A stretch of DNA of 59,364 nucleotides from an uncultured Ulvibacter sp. (GTDB taxonomy: Bacteria > Bacteroidota > Bacteroidia > Flavobacteriales > Flavobacteriaceae). A model generated the notes under the pieces. The model was not told where the DNA came from, did no database searches, and saw only the letters and a list, made by a program, of their open reading frames with translations. Shown here one piece after another: positions 8,783-16,288 of the stretch (the first letter of the stretch is position 1; every line of letters begins with the position of its first letter). The stretch is from positions 1 through 59,364 of the forward strand of contig CALSSW010000004.1 of NCBI GenBank assembly GCA_943789105.1, in the 5' to 3' direction. A program made the translations under genes and the position numbers.

Positions 8783-10103
8783 ATTTGTATTTTAAATTTT
8801 TTAATTCTTCATCAGTAATTAAACCACAATCAAACATTATTTTTGCAGTTTCTATTTTCTTTTTGTTTACTTCTGTATTATCAACTTTATTTAGATTTAA
8901 ATAATACATTAAACTCTCATAGGGTAAGGTATTTTGTATCATTTCAAGCAGTTGAGTCAATTTAATTTCTCCTTTGTGATATAATTTTATTGCCTGACTT
9001 TTTTTGTTTAGCTCAAAAGTGATTTTACCATTTTCATTTTTCTCTAAATACCATAGATCTGATACATCTTTAAGTGATAATTGAGCTCTTTTTTTATAAG
9101 GTTTTCTGGCAATTTCAGTATAATTTAATATTGTATTTCTTAATACAGTTCGTATTTTTTTATCTGTTATGGAAATTTGACTTTTTTTAACTTCAATATT
9201 AAAAAGTTCATCAGCATTATCCTCACAAAATACAGCAACTCTAAACAAGTCATTAATCCTTAGGTTGCTTCCTAATCCTTCCCAACCAGACCAAGCTATT
9301 AGTCTGTTTTTTCGATAAATATATAAACCCGGTCCCATTCCAATCTCGGTGAGTTCATTCTTGAGTCTTTTGTCTTTTGGCTTTAACTTGCTGATGTGTG
9401 GTATTTGATGTGATTGTATTTCTAGTGTTATATTATCAATATATATGCTATCAATATTACTATGATTACTTGCAATATTATGCGAAAAAAAAGGATCTAT
9501 GGGGTTTATTTCTTTGTCATTAATATAAAATTTAACTCCTTTAATAAGATTATATGCTACAGATATGTGGGTTCTCATTTTTGATAATATTTCGACTTCA
9601 TCAATATTTTCACCCTCTAAGACATCATATAAAATAACCTCGGTTCCTTGTTCTTTAGGCTTTAAAAAAGATAAATTTTCTTCTTGAAGTAACCATTTTC
9701 CTTCAACTCTAATATAATTAAGATCCCAAGTAAATGAACAGACGCTTTGTTTCTTTGTTTTTGAAATTACTGAAAATTTATCTGTTTGAGAGAAAGAGGC
9801 AAGCTTCATTCCAAGACCAAACTTTCCAAGGTCACTATCTTTTCTTTTTAAAGTTGGGTCCGATGATGCAATTCTCATTGCTTCGATTAAACCATCTCTA
9901 TCCATTCCACAACCATTATCAGCAATTACAACATTTAAAGACTTCTTTGAGTCTTTAGTATATTCAATCCAAATCTTTGTAGCTTTAGCACTAACTGAAT
10001 TGTCTATTATGTCAAGAATTGCTGAATAATGGTTATAACCAATATTTTTAAAACTCTTTGTAAAATTTGATACATTTGGGTCACATTCAATTGTTTTTCT
10101 CAT
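8772..10103 (-). CDS. MORC/MutL-like GHKL ATPase of a Z1 defence operon
   Basis: The 443-aa protein has a Bergerat-fold ATPase at its N-terminus: N-box ILDIIDNSVSAKAT (N35 as the expected Mg ligand), DNGCGM (62-67) and GKFGLGMK (93-100). The remaining two thirds contain a MutL/MORC-like second domain (GMGPGLYIYRKNRLI about 255-270) and a variable C-terminus. Such ATPases occur with Z1 helicases and restriction-fold nucleases in restriction-like operons described by Iyer, Abhiman and Aravind (2008) as relatives of eukaryotic MORC proteins. They may act as ATP-gated DNA clamps. It overlaps the AIPR stop by 4 nt and the Z1 start by 11 nt, indicating a coupled operon. Confidence 0.93.
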   Translation of the reverse strand: MRKTIECDPNVSNFTKSFKNIGYNHYSAILDIIDNSVSAKATKIWIEYTKDSKKSLNVVIADNGCGMDRDGLIEAMRIASSDPTLKRKDSDLGKFGLGMKLASFSQTDKFSVISKTKKQSVCSFTWDLNYIRVEGKWLLQEENLSFLKPKEQGTEVILYDVLEGENIDEVEILSKMRTHISVAYNLIKGVKFYINDKEINPIDPFFSHNIASNHSNIDSIYIDNITLEIQSHQIPHISKLKPKDKRLKNELTEIGMGPGLYIYRKNRLIAWSGWEGLGSNLRINDLFRVAVFCEDNADELFNIEVKKSQISITDKKIRTVLRNTILNYTEIARKPYKKRAQLSLKDVSDLWYLEKNENGKITFELNKKSQAIKLYHKGEIKLTQLLEMIQNTLPYESLMYYLNLNKVDNTEVNKKKIETAKIMFDCGLITDEELKNLKYKYES

Positions 10104-12109
10104 ATTTCTTGAAATCCTTCTTTAATTGCTTTGCGTAAATATTCAACTATTATTTTTGCTTGTTTTTCTGAAGGATATCCAATTTTTCCTTCATACCAAC
10201 TTTTTAATATAGACATGCCTTTATCAGTGATGCCTGGTGCATATTTAGAATTATAAAACGCTATAAGTTTTTTTGGGGTTTTAGTTCTTGATAACTCAGT
10301 AACTTTTATTTGATTATTTAATCCGGTGTCAACTTTTTCTAACTTTTTACTTTCTGATTTTTCTAATTTTTCTTTTTTTATAGATGTAAAAGTATCTAAT
10401 AAAGGTATTTTTTTTACATTTCTTGATAGTTTTTGGATGCCCTCCCAACATATTGGTTTTTTACAATAAGTGCCAATATTTGTATTACCCTCAGGTGGAT
10501 TTAATAACTTGTGATGCACTTGTTCACCGATTAAATCTATAAAATCCAATAGCTTTAAATCTATTTCCTGTGTGTCCCATATTTTATTCCAATTCATGGC
10601 TAAATTGTTATTTCTTAAAATATATGACAAAAAGGATATGATGTAAGGAACTGTTTGTGCTCTATAACCATTATACCAGGATGCATTACTAACTAATTTT
10701 TGTATGCATCTGAATAAAATAAATTGACTAACAAACTTTTTGAATAAGTATTCATTACAGTCCGTATCTCCCTCATCATATAAATCTGACACTTTAAAAG
10801 CAAATTTCGCAAAACATTGTTGAGCTCCTTTTGATACTTCATATGGAAAAAGCTCCCATGATAAATTGGCTTTAGCTATTAAAATTTTATCTATAACTTG
10901 ATCTCTAGGTTGTTCAAGCGAAAATTTTCTTTTAGTTGCACCGCTCATATACATTTGGTCGTTTATGTATTCTCCTTTTACTCTTTCGTAAAACCATTTT
11001 GATGACGTTCCTGAAACTCTAATTATTTTTGATATTTCTTTAAACCTTCTGTGAAAATATGTGTTACTAAAAAAATCACTCTTATTTACTTTATTTTGTG
11101 TGTTTGCATATTCGGAAATTTTTGAGACATAATTTGTATAGTTTTCCCTATCATGTATGACTGAAAGCTTAACTTGGACAAATACATTTTCTATGTTTAA
11201 ATTATCTTTTCTAGCTTTATATATTGTACTCATGGTTTGCCCACCATTAACTATTTGAAGATTTTTAATATTGCTTATAATCCCATTATTGAATTTTATA
11301 TCTGAAGCTGTTCCACTTAATCCATTGTTGTAAGCAAAAAAGAAAATTTTGTTATCAGAGTTTATAGTGTTGTATATTCCTTTATTGATTTTACCTCTAA
11401 GAGATAAAAAAGTACGAACATTGCTCTCCAAAAGTCTTTTGCCATATTCATCATAATATTGAACAAGATCTTTACCTGAAATTGATGTTAAGTAAGAAGT
11501 GTAATAAGGGTTTTCAATAACCTTAATACTTTTTAATGAACAATTTATTTCAATGTTTTGTTGGTCTTGATCAGTAACTAAGCTTCTGTAGGCATTAAGA
11601 TCAATTAATCTTTCAATTACTTTTACATCATTAATTTTTATTTCTAATTCTGTGGGTGTTCTTGATGTATAAATGCTATTAGTTAGCTTCCAAATTGTCA
11701 GTGATTTAAATTTTTTAGAATTACCACACAAGTCATTAATGAATTCAGTAATTGGGTTACTTGCATCAAGTTCGTCTTTTGAAGGTATTAGGGTATCAGC
11801 TATCAAATCGGTTAAACCTTTAAAATAAATATCAGTATCCTTTTGATATATTTTTTCTGGTTCTAATGCTGATTTAAACACAGTGACATATAAATTCAAA
11901 GCTCCTCTTTCTAAGTCTCTTGAAAAAGCTGAAAAATTATATCCATTAATACCATATTCAATTTCTATCTCATCATCTACAATTTGTCCAGAATTTTGAA
12001 GAAAATCCGAATATATATAAAACAAAGATTGTTCCGATGGCCTATTATAGGCGTCGTTTTCAAGTTTTATTTGATCTAATAAATCTTTATTAAATTCTTC
12101 TATTGTCAT
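10100..12109 (-). CDS. AIPR-family protein (abortive infection phage resistance)
   Basis: A 669-aa protein with the AIPR core at about residues 225-520: SNVRTFLSLRGKINKGI, FFFAYNNGLSG (255-265) and IVNGGQTMSTIYKA (286-299). AIPR proteins were linked to abortive-infection phage resistance and often accompany Z1 helicases. The C-terminal 130 residues include a charged linker and a segment ending in EYLRKAIKEG. It is the first gene of the four-gene cassette; the downstream ATPase starts within its stop codon (ATGA). No promoter of the TAnnTTTG type is obvious upstream, but a perfect 14-nt palindrome lies about 106 nt before the ATG. Confidence 0.9.
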   Translation of the reverse strand: MTIEEFNKDLLDQIKLENDAYNRPSEQSLFYIYSDFLQNSGQIVDDEIEIEYGINGYNFSAFSRDLERGALNLYVTVFKSALEPEKIYQKDTDIYFKGLTDLIADTLIPSKDELDASNPITEFINDLCGNSKKFKSLTIWKLTNSIYTSRTPTELEIKINDVKVIERLIDLNAYRSLVTDQDQQNIEINCSLKSIKVIENPYYTSYLTSISGKDLVQYYDEYGKRLLESNVRTFLSLRGKINKGIYNTINSDNKIFFFAYNNGLSGTASDIKFNNGIISNIKNLQIVNGGQTMSTIYKARKDNLNIENVFVQVKLSVIHDRENYTNYVSKISEYANTQNKVNKSDFFSNTYFHRRFKEISKIIRVSGTSSKWFYERVKGEYINDQMYMSGATKRKFSLEQPRDQVIDKILIAKANLSWELFPYEVSKGAQQCFAKFAFKVSDLYDEGDTDCNEYLFKKFVSQFILFRCIQKLVSNASWYNGYRAQTVPYIISFLSYILRNNNLAMNWNKIWDTQEIDLKLLDFIDLIGEQVHHKLLNPPEGNTNIGTYCKKPICWEGIQKLSRNVKKIPLLDTFTSIKKEKLEKSESKKLEKVDTGLNNQIKVTELSRTKTPKKLIAFYNSKYAPGITDKGMSILKSWYEGKIGYPSEKQAKIIVEYLRKAIKEGFQEI

Positions 12110-12430
12110 TTTTTGAATATTAAATTAATGAAACTTTTACTTCGGGGTTTCAATAAAGTTTGTTTTAACAATAAATCTAAACAAAAAAATAGAATTTTCA
12201 CATTTAAAATACAAGACATTACAATGTCGTATAATAGATTTATAGACACCTTTTATAAAATAGATGTAGGCAAAGAGTTTAAATTTGTAAACTGTATTAC
12301 AAGAATATTATAACCAATGCTTTATGCGTAAATAAAGTGAGATAGTAGGGTAGGAGAGATTAAAGATCCCTGGCTCCAATGTTGCAAATACAATTGCCAG
12401 GGCCTTGCAGCCCTGGTGTCTAAAAACAAA
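12110..12430. other. Intergenic region between the defence island and ssrA
   Basis: The first 200 nt are very AT-rich and hold the operon leader and the palindrome at 12215-12228. A 66-codon open frame on the plus strand (12113-12313) is low-complexity and unlikely to be coding. From about 12368 to 12416 the composition becomes GC-rich, with CCCTGG twice and its complement CCAGGG once, forming short inverted repeats (12368-12374 with 12396-12402; 12399-12403 with 12410-12414). I see no integrase gene and no duplicate of the ssrA 3' end here. Confidence 0.5.
12215..12228. promoter_or_regulatory. Perfect palindrome upstream of the AIPR operon, candidate operator
   Basis: GACATT (12215-12220) and AATGTC (12223-12228) are exact inverted arms around AC. 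It is the clearest dyad in the upstream region of the AIPR-ATPase-Z1-nuclease operon, 106 nt before the start codon. Restriction systems are often controlled by small repressors binding such short dyads. No regulator gene is visible in the island, so the binding partner is unknown. Confidence 0.35.
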
Positions 12431-12467
12431 AAAATCCAATCAAGCAAAAATGCTTGTTGGATTTTTT
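12431..12467 (-). terminator. Rho-independent terminator downstream of ssrA
   Basis: AAAATCCAA-T-CAAGCA pairs with TGCTTG-TTGGATTTT around a short A loop, with A/T runs on both flanks. It lies 35 nt beyond the tmRNA 3' end in its direction of transcription. The symmetry means it could also stop plus-strand transcripts coming from the island side. Confidence 0.8.
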
Positions 12468-12501
12468 AGGTTTTTACCCACGGTTGCAATTGTGAGTGTC
12501 G

Positions 12502-12897
12502 TGGAGTCGGAGGGATTCGAACCCTCGTCCAAACGTGTACTATTACAGCCTTCTACATGTTTAGTTTTTGTTTAAATTTTCGAGCAATTGCCGGCCAAAA
12601 ACCACCAACGCATGCCTTATCCTAACTTAGATGTCTTAAGGGCGTCTAGACACCACCCTCAATAGGTTTACTTTTACGAAGTCACTATATCAAAAACCGT
12701 AAACCAAGGTGTTTGAGTGACTTCCTGCTTGTCTACCTTGTAGACCGAGGCGTAATCCTACTATAATTCGGATTATGCAGCTAGGGCGTAGTTATTCTCG
12801 CCGTTTAAAAGTATGAAAAATGAGATTTAAGAGCTGTTTTCCAGCGCTCTACATGCTTACCATACTAGTGAACCCGCTGTCAAAACCAGTCGACCCC
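12502..12897 (-). ncRNA. ssrA: Transfer-messenger RNA (tmRNA), tag GENNYALAA
   Basis: The 5' end GGGGTCG (12897-12891) pairs with the 3' strand CGACTCC (12509-12503), giving a tRNA-like acceptor stem with discriminator A at 12502; CCA is not encoded. The T-arm GGTTCGAATCC precedes the 3' strand, and GACTGGTTTTGACAGCGGG follows the 5' end, as in other Bacteroidota tmRNAs. The resume codon is GGC and the tag reading frame at 12802-12773 reads GENNYALAA-stop, a flavobacterial type of degradation tag. tmRNA with SmpB rescues stalled ribosomes and marks the peptide for proteolysis. The gene's 3' end faces the defence island; ssrA 3' ends are common integration targets. Confidence 0.96.
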
Positions 12898-12943
12898 GTT
12901 ATAAAAATACAAAGCCAAAGGCCTTACACTTTTTTGTTCACCC

Positions 12944-12972
12944 TTAAAAAACACCAACAAAGTGTTTTTTAA
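12944..12972. repeat. Perfect 11-bp inverted repeat between ssrA and the dehydrogenase gene
   Basis: TTAAAAAACAC (12944-12954) and GTGTTTTTTAA (12962-12972) are exact inverted arms with a 7-nt loop. The shape is terminator-like on both strands, yet it sits between two divergent genes upstream of both. It may insulate ssrA from readthrough or reflect a lost gene. A second imperfect hairpin (ACCACT...AGTGGT, about 12982-13018) follows in the leader of the dehydrogenase. Confidence 0.5.
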
Positions 12973-13041
12973 AAACAAAGTACCACTATAAAAAGCAATC
13001 ATGCGCTTTAAAAGTGGTCTGTAAAGATACACGAAAAACCC

Positions 13042-13049
13042 TATCTTTA
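13042..13049 (+). promoter_or_regulatory. Candidate -7 element for the dehydrogenase gene
   Basis: TATCTTTA matches the Bacteroidota -7 consensus TAnnTTTG at seven of eight positions and lies 34 nt before the ATG at 13083. No good TTTG -33 box is seen at the expected distance, so confidence is limited. Confidence 0.4.
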
Positions 13050-13082
13050 CCACCATAGTTTAAAATTCAAAAAAGACATCAA

Positions 13083-14296
13083 ATGCCAATCACTTTTGCC
13101 ATTATAAAAGAACGTAAAAACCCCCCAGATAGAAGGGTTGTTTTCTCTCCTAGTAAATTAAAACAAGCAGCAGCGCAGTATCCAGATGCCCGCTTTATAG
13201 TAGAGTCTAGTGATGTGCGCATCTTTCCAGACCAGGCCTACAAAGACGCTGGCTTTGAGGTGTTGCAAGATGTAAGCCAAGCAGATGTACTTATTGGCGT
13301 TAAAGAAGTACCCATAGACGCGCTCCTGCCTAATAAAAAGTATTTCTTTCTTTAGCCATACCATAAAAAAACAACCCTACAACAGAGCCCTTTTACAAGC
13401 CATGCTTGCTAAAAATATAGAATTGTATGACCATGAAACCATCACAAAACCCAGTGGCGCGCGCCTTATTGGCTTTGGTAGGTACGCCGGTTTGGTAGGA
13501 GCCTACAACGGCTTTAGAGCCCTAGGGCTCAGAGATGGTCTTTTTGATTTGCCTAAGGTAGAGCACTTGCCAGATCTAGACGGGGTAAAAGCTGCCCTTG
13601 ATAAAATTACACTGCCACCTATTAAAATTGTCTTGTCTGGAACAGGAAAAGTTGCCAAAGGAGCCAAAGAGATTCTAGATCATTTAAATATACCTGAGGT
13701 TTCAGACACCGTCTACCTAACTAGTGAGTTTACCCAGGCCGTATATTGCATGATAGATGTCATGGAGTATAACAAACGCCTAGATGGGGCTAAAGGGCTC
13801 TATACAAGAGTTTTTTAAAGACCCCTCAGGCTACCAGAGTAATTTTATGCCCTACGCCAAAGAGTCTCATTATTTTATAGCTGGGCATTTCTACGGCAAT
13901 GGCGCTCCTTATTTATTTACCAGAGAAGATGCCGCATCCCCAGAGTTTAATATAAACCTTATTGCAGATATTTCCTGTGATATAGACGGCCCTGTGGCCG
14001 CCACCATAAAAGCATCTACCATTGCCAATCCCTTTTATGGCTACGACCCAATTCAAGAAAAAGAGGTTGCCTTTAACGCCCCCGGTGCCATTACCATGAT
14101 GGCCGTAGATAACCTGCCGTGTGAGCTTCCCAAAGACGCCAGTGAAGGTTTTGGAGATATGTTTTTAGAGCATGTGATCCCTGCTTTTTTTAACGGTGAT
14201 AGCCAAGGCATTCTCTCTCGCGCACAAATGACCTCTAAAGATGGAGCCCTTACCCCAAATTTTAAATACCTCCAAGAGTATGTAAATGGGCAGTAG
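13083..14296 (+). pseudogene. Alanine/saccharopine dehydrogenase-like NAD(P)-dependent oxidoreductase, two frameshifts
   Basis: Three consecutive frames (13083-13355, 13402-13818, 13784-14296) join into one AlaDH/PNT-type protein. The N-terminus has KERKNPPDRRVVFSPSKL. The middle has the nucleotide-binding stretch IKIVLSGTGKVAKGAKEIL. The C-terminus has AGHFYGNGAPYLFTRED, LIADISCDIDGPVAATI and MAVDNLPCELPKDASEGFG, a set seen in the Bacteroidota proteins annotated as alanine or saccharopine dehydrogenase. Breaks fall near 13343-13353 (one extra base in the T-rich stretch before SHTIKKQPYNRA) and 13784-13799 (one extra base). Removing both gives 1212 nt, 403 aa. Substrate is uncertain. It is convergent with kdsA, 25 nt apart. 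The well-conserved residues after each break argue for sequence error rather than decay. Confidence 0.88.
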
Positions 14297-14321
14297 CCCT
14301 ATAGGTACCCTATAAAAAGTA

Positions 14322-15141
14322 TTATAAAGTGTTTACTGTTTTTCTAATGGCAACAAGGTCTGTAAGTAGTTTTTCAAGATTTGCTATATCTAGCATATTA
14401 GCGCCATCACTCTTTGCATTTGCAGGATCAAAATGAGTTTCTATAAACAGTCCATCTGCGCCCGTTACAATACCAGCCCTTGCAATGGTACTTATCATCT
14501 CAGGTCTACCCCCGGTAACACCAATGCTTTGGTTGGGTTGCTGCAGGCTATGAGTCACATCTAAAATCACAGGAGCGTACTGTTTCATGGTAGGAATGCC
14601 TCTAAAATCTACTACCATATCTTGGTAGCCAAACATGGTACCTCTATCTGTAATCCATACTTTATCGCTTCCTGTATCTTTTACTTTCTGTACCGCGTGA
14701 CCCATAGCCTCCGGGCTCATAAATTGTCCTTTTTTAAGGTTCACCACTTTTCCGGTTTTTGCTGCGGCAACCACTAAGATCTGTTTGGCGCACTAAAAAG
14801 GCAGGAATCTGTAATACATCTACATATGCTGCTGCCATTGCAGCATCACTTGCCTGATGTATATCTGTAACAGTAGGTATTTTAAAGGTTTCACTGACCT
14901 TTCTAAGTATCTTTAAGGCTTTCTCATCTCCAATGCCCGTAAAGCTATCAATACGGCTTCTATTTGCTTTTTTAAAACTCCCTTTAAAGATGTACGGGAT
15001 TTCAAGTGTATTGGTAATCTCCAGTACCTTTTCAGCAATACGCATGGCCATATCCTCTCCCTCAATGGCGCAGGGGCCAGCAAGTAAAAAGAAGTTGTTA
15101 GCCTCTGTGTGTTTAATATTTGGTATTTGAGATAGTTGCAT
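14322..15141 (-). pseudogene. kdsA: 3-deoxy-8-phosphooctulonate (KDO-8-P) synthase, one frameshift
   Basis: KdsA condenses phosphoenolpyruvate with arabinose-5-phosphate, the first committed step to KDO of lipopolysaccharide. The N-terminal frame (15141-14734) has LLAGPCAIEGEDM, FKGSFKKANRSR and DVLQIPAFLVRQTDL. The C-terminal frame (14774-14322) resumes with VVAAAKTGKVVNLKKGQF and includes FGYQDMVVDFR, DVTHSLQQPN and ETHFDPANAKSDGANML. One surplus base near 14771-14780 separates them; removing it gives 819 nt, 272 aa, the normal KdsA length. LPS genes elsewhere in the window (lptD) are intact and KDO is normally essential, so the break is probably an error. Transcription follows the tRNA cluster on the same strand and a TATCTTTG promoter box. 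Confidence 0.92.
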
Positions 15142-15157
15142 AACGGTGGTTTATTTG

Positions 15158-15165
15158 CAAAGATA
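15158..15165 (-). promoter_or_regulatory. Candidate -7 promoter element of kdsA
   Basis: The minus strand reads TATCTTTG, an exact fit to TAnnTTTG, 16 nt before the kdsA ATG at 15141. A -33 TTTG at the usual spacing is not obvious. Confidence 0.55.
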
Positions 15166-15250
15166 CTTAACAATATTACTTATTGGTAGGTTTTATAAAA
15201 TTTGAGTGGAATGGCTCTAAACAAAAAAATCTCCAAAAGGAGATTAATTG

Positions 15251-15324
15251 TGAGCCCGACAGGATTCGAACCTGTGACCGCCTCCTTAGAAGGGAGGTGC
15301 TCTATCCAGCTGAGCTACGAGCCC
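15251..15324 (-). tRNA. tRNA-Arg (anticodon TCT)
   Basis: Acceptor GGGCTCG pairs with CGGGCTC followed by discriminator A. The D-arm contains AGCTCAGCTGGATAGAGC, the anticodon loop is CTTCTAA with anticodon TCT, and the T-arm has GGTTCGAATCC. It is 74 nt long and CCA is not encoded. Last gene of a three-tRNA cluster read Ser-Pro-Arg. Confidence 0.96.
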
Positions 15325-15341
15325 GTAGCAATAAAAAAAAG

Positions 15342-15416
15342 TCGGGGTGGCAGGATTCGAACCTGCGGCCTCCACGTCCCAAACGTGGCGCGATAACCGG
15401 GCTACGCTACACCCCG
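15342..15416 (-). tRNA. tRNA-Pro (anticodon TGG)
   Basis: Acceptor CGGGGTG pairs with CACCCCG followed by discriminator A. The anticodon stem CCACG/CGTGG encloses a loop with TGG, and the T-arm has GGTTCGAATCC. It is 75 nt long without encoded CCA. It lies 17 nt upstream of tRNA-Arg. Confidence 0.96.
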
Positions 15417-15479
15417 TGACTTATCTTTTTTACTGTACTATGTCAATGAAACCAAAAATTAAATTTTCAGTAATTTTAG

Positions 15480-15568
15480 CGGAGAGACAGGGATTCGAAC
15501 CCTGGGTACCCTTGTTAGGGTACGACGATTTAGCAAACCGCTCCTTTCGGCCACTCAGGCACCTCTCC
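15480..15568 (-). tRNA. tRNA-Ser (anticodon GCT)
   Basis: A class II tRNA of 89 nt. Acceptor GGAGAGG pairs with TCTCTCC (one G-T pair) and the discriminator is G, as usual for Ser. The anticodon loop TTGCTAA gives GCT. The long variable arm is GTACCC-TAACAA-GGGTAC and the T-arm has GGTTCGAATCC. It is first in the tRNA cluster, behind a good Bacteroidota promoter. Confidence 0.96.
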
Positions 15569-15600
15569 TTTGCAATTAAAAATAATTAAAATTGCGAGTG

Positions 15601-15632
15601 CAAATGTAATTTTTAAAAAACATTCGTGCAAA
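15601..15632 (-). promoter_or_regulatory. Promoter of the tRNA-Ser/Pro/Arg cluster
   Basis: On the minus strand TTTG (15632-15629) is followed after 20 nt by TACATTTG (15608-15601). This fits the Bacteroidota sigma-A pattern TTTG-N19-21-TAnnTTTG exactly. The tRNA-Ser 5' end lies 33 nt further on. Confidence 0.7.
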
Positions 15633-15718
15633 CTAAAAACAACATTTTTTAAATAATTTAAAGAAATAAATTCAAGTCTTTTAGTAGGGATCTCATACTC
15701 AAATCAAAGGAGTATTTT

Positions 15719-16288
15719 TTATTCAATACAGGGCAGGGTATTTATAAAAAATTCTTTTGGGTATATAGGGTTTGCTAGTTGGTCATTGCTTATAACCTCT
15801 ACAAGTTTTAGATCAAAATTTGTGTTTAAAGACCCAATACGCAAGCTCTCTATGGGTGCTCTAGAAAGTCTCTTTTGGGCAAGGGAGTCAAGATAAAAAG
15901 AGGCCTCGCTAGTGCTGTTGTGTATGGTGTTCTCTAGCTTGCTTTGTCTTGCACAAACATCCACCCCTAAGTAAGGGGCAGAAACATAAGTACCATCTTC
16001 AAGCTTGAAAGTAATTCTACTTTTTTTATTGTAACAAATAAGGGGTGGTATTTCCTGACTGTTTAACGAGATGCTCAGCACAACAGATTTCACACTGTCT
16101 TGTTTCATCAGTGAGAAGTAAACAAATATTGTTTTTTTCTCTCGCACTGTAAAATCAATAAGTGATTCTTGGGTTAGTTGAAAAATCTCTTCCTGGGTAT
16201 CAACATTTATTTTATAATCACAGGTGCTTTGTGCTGTTGCAAAGCAATACATACATAGTAGTGGTAGTAACAAATTATACTTCATCAA
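15719..16288 (-). CDS. Secreted hypothetical protein, 189 aa
   Basis: I do not recognise this protein. It begins with a signal-peptide-like segment (KYNLLLPLLCMYCFATAQS) with probable cleavage near residue 19, followed by about 170 residues of predicted beta-rich sequence with scattered Cys residues, so it is likely periplasmic or outer-membrane associated. It overlaps the 3' end of the upstream methyltransferase gene by 14 nt and shares its strand, hence is probably co-transcribed. The frame is clean, unlike most neighbours. Confidence 0.7.
   Translation of the reverse strand: MMKYNLLLPLLCMYCFATAQSTCDYKINVDTQEEIFQLTQESLIDFTVREKKTIFVYFSLMKQDSVKSVVLSISLNSQEIPPLICYNKKSRITFKLEDGTYVSAPYLGVDVCARQSKLENTIHNSTSEASFYLDSLAQKRLSRAPIESLRIGSLNTNFDLKLVEVISNDQLANPIYPKEFFINTLPCIE

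Noticed and set aside
12113..12313. 66-aa plus-strand open frame between the island and ssrA
   Set aside because: Low-complexity AT-rich sequence with no family features; it covers the leader region of the AIPR operon.
1..12330. Prophage or conjugative element
   Set aside because: No integrase, terminase, capsid, portal, relaxase or transposase is encoded; only defence genes are seen.
15183..15589. Several plus-strand open frames with sequences such as SPTGFEPVTASLEGR and RIRTCGLHVPNVAR
   Set aside because: They are antisense to the tRNA-Arg, tRNA-Pro and tRNA-Ser genes; these are well-known spurious proteins from tRNA complements.
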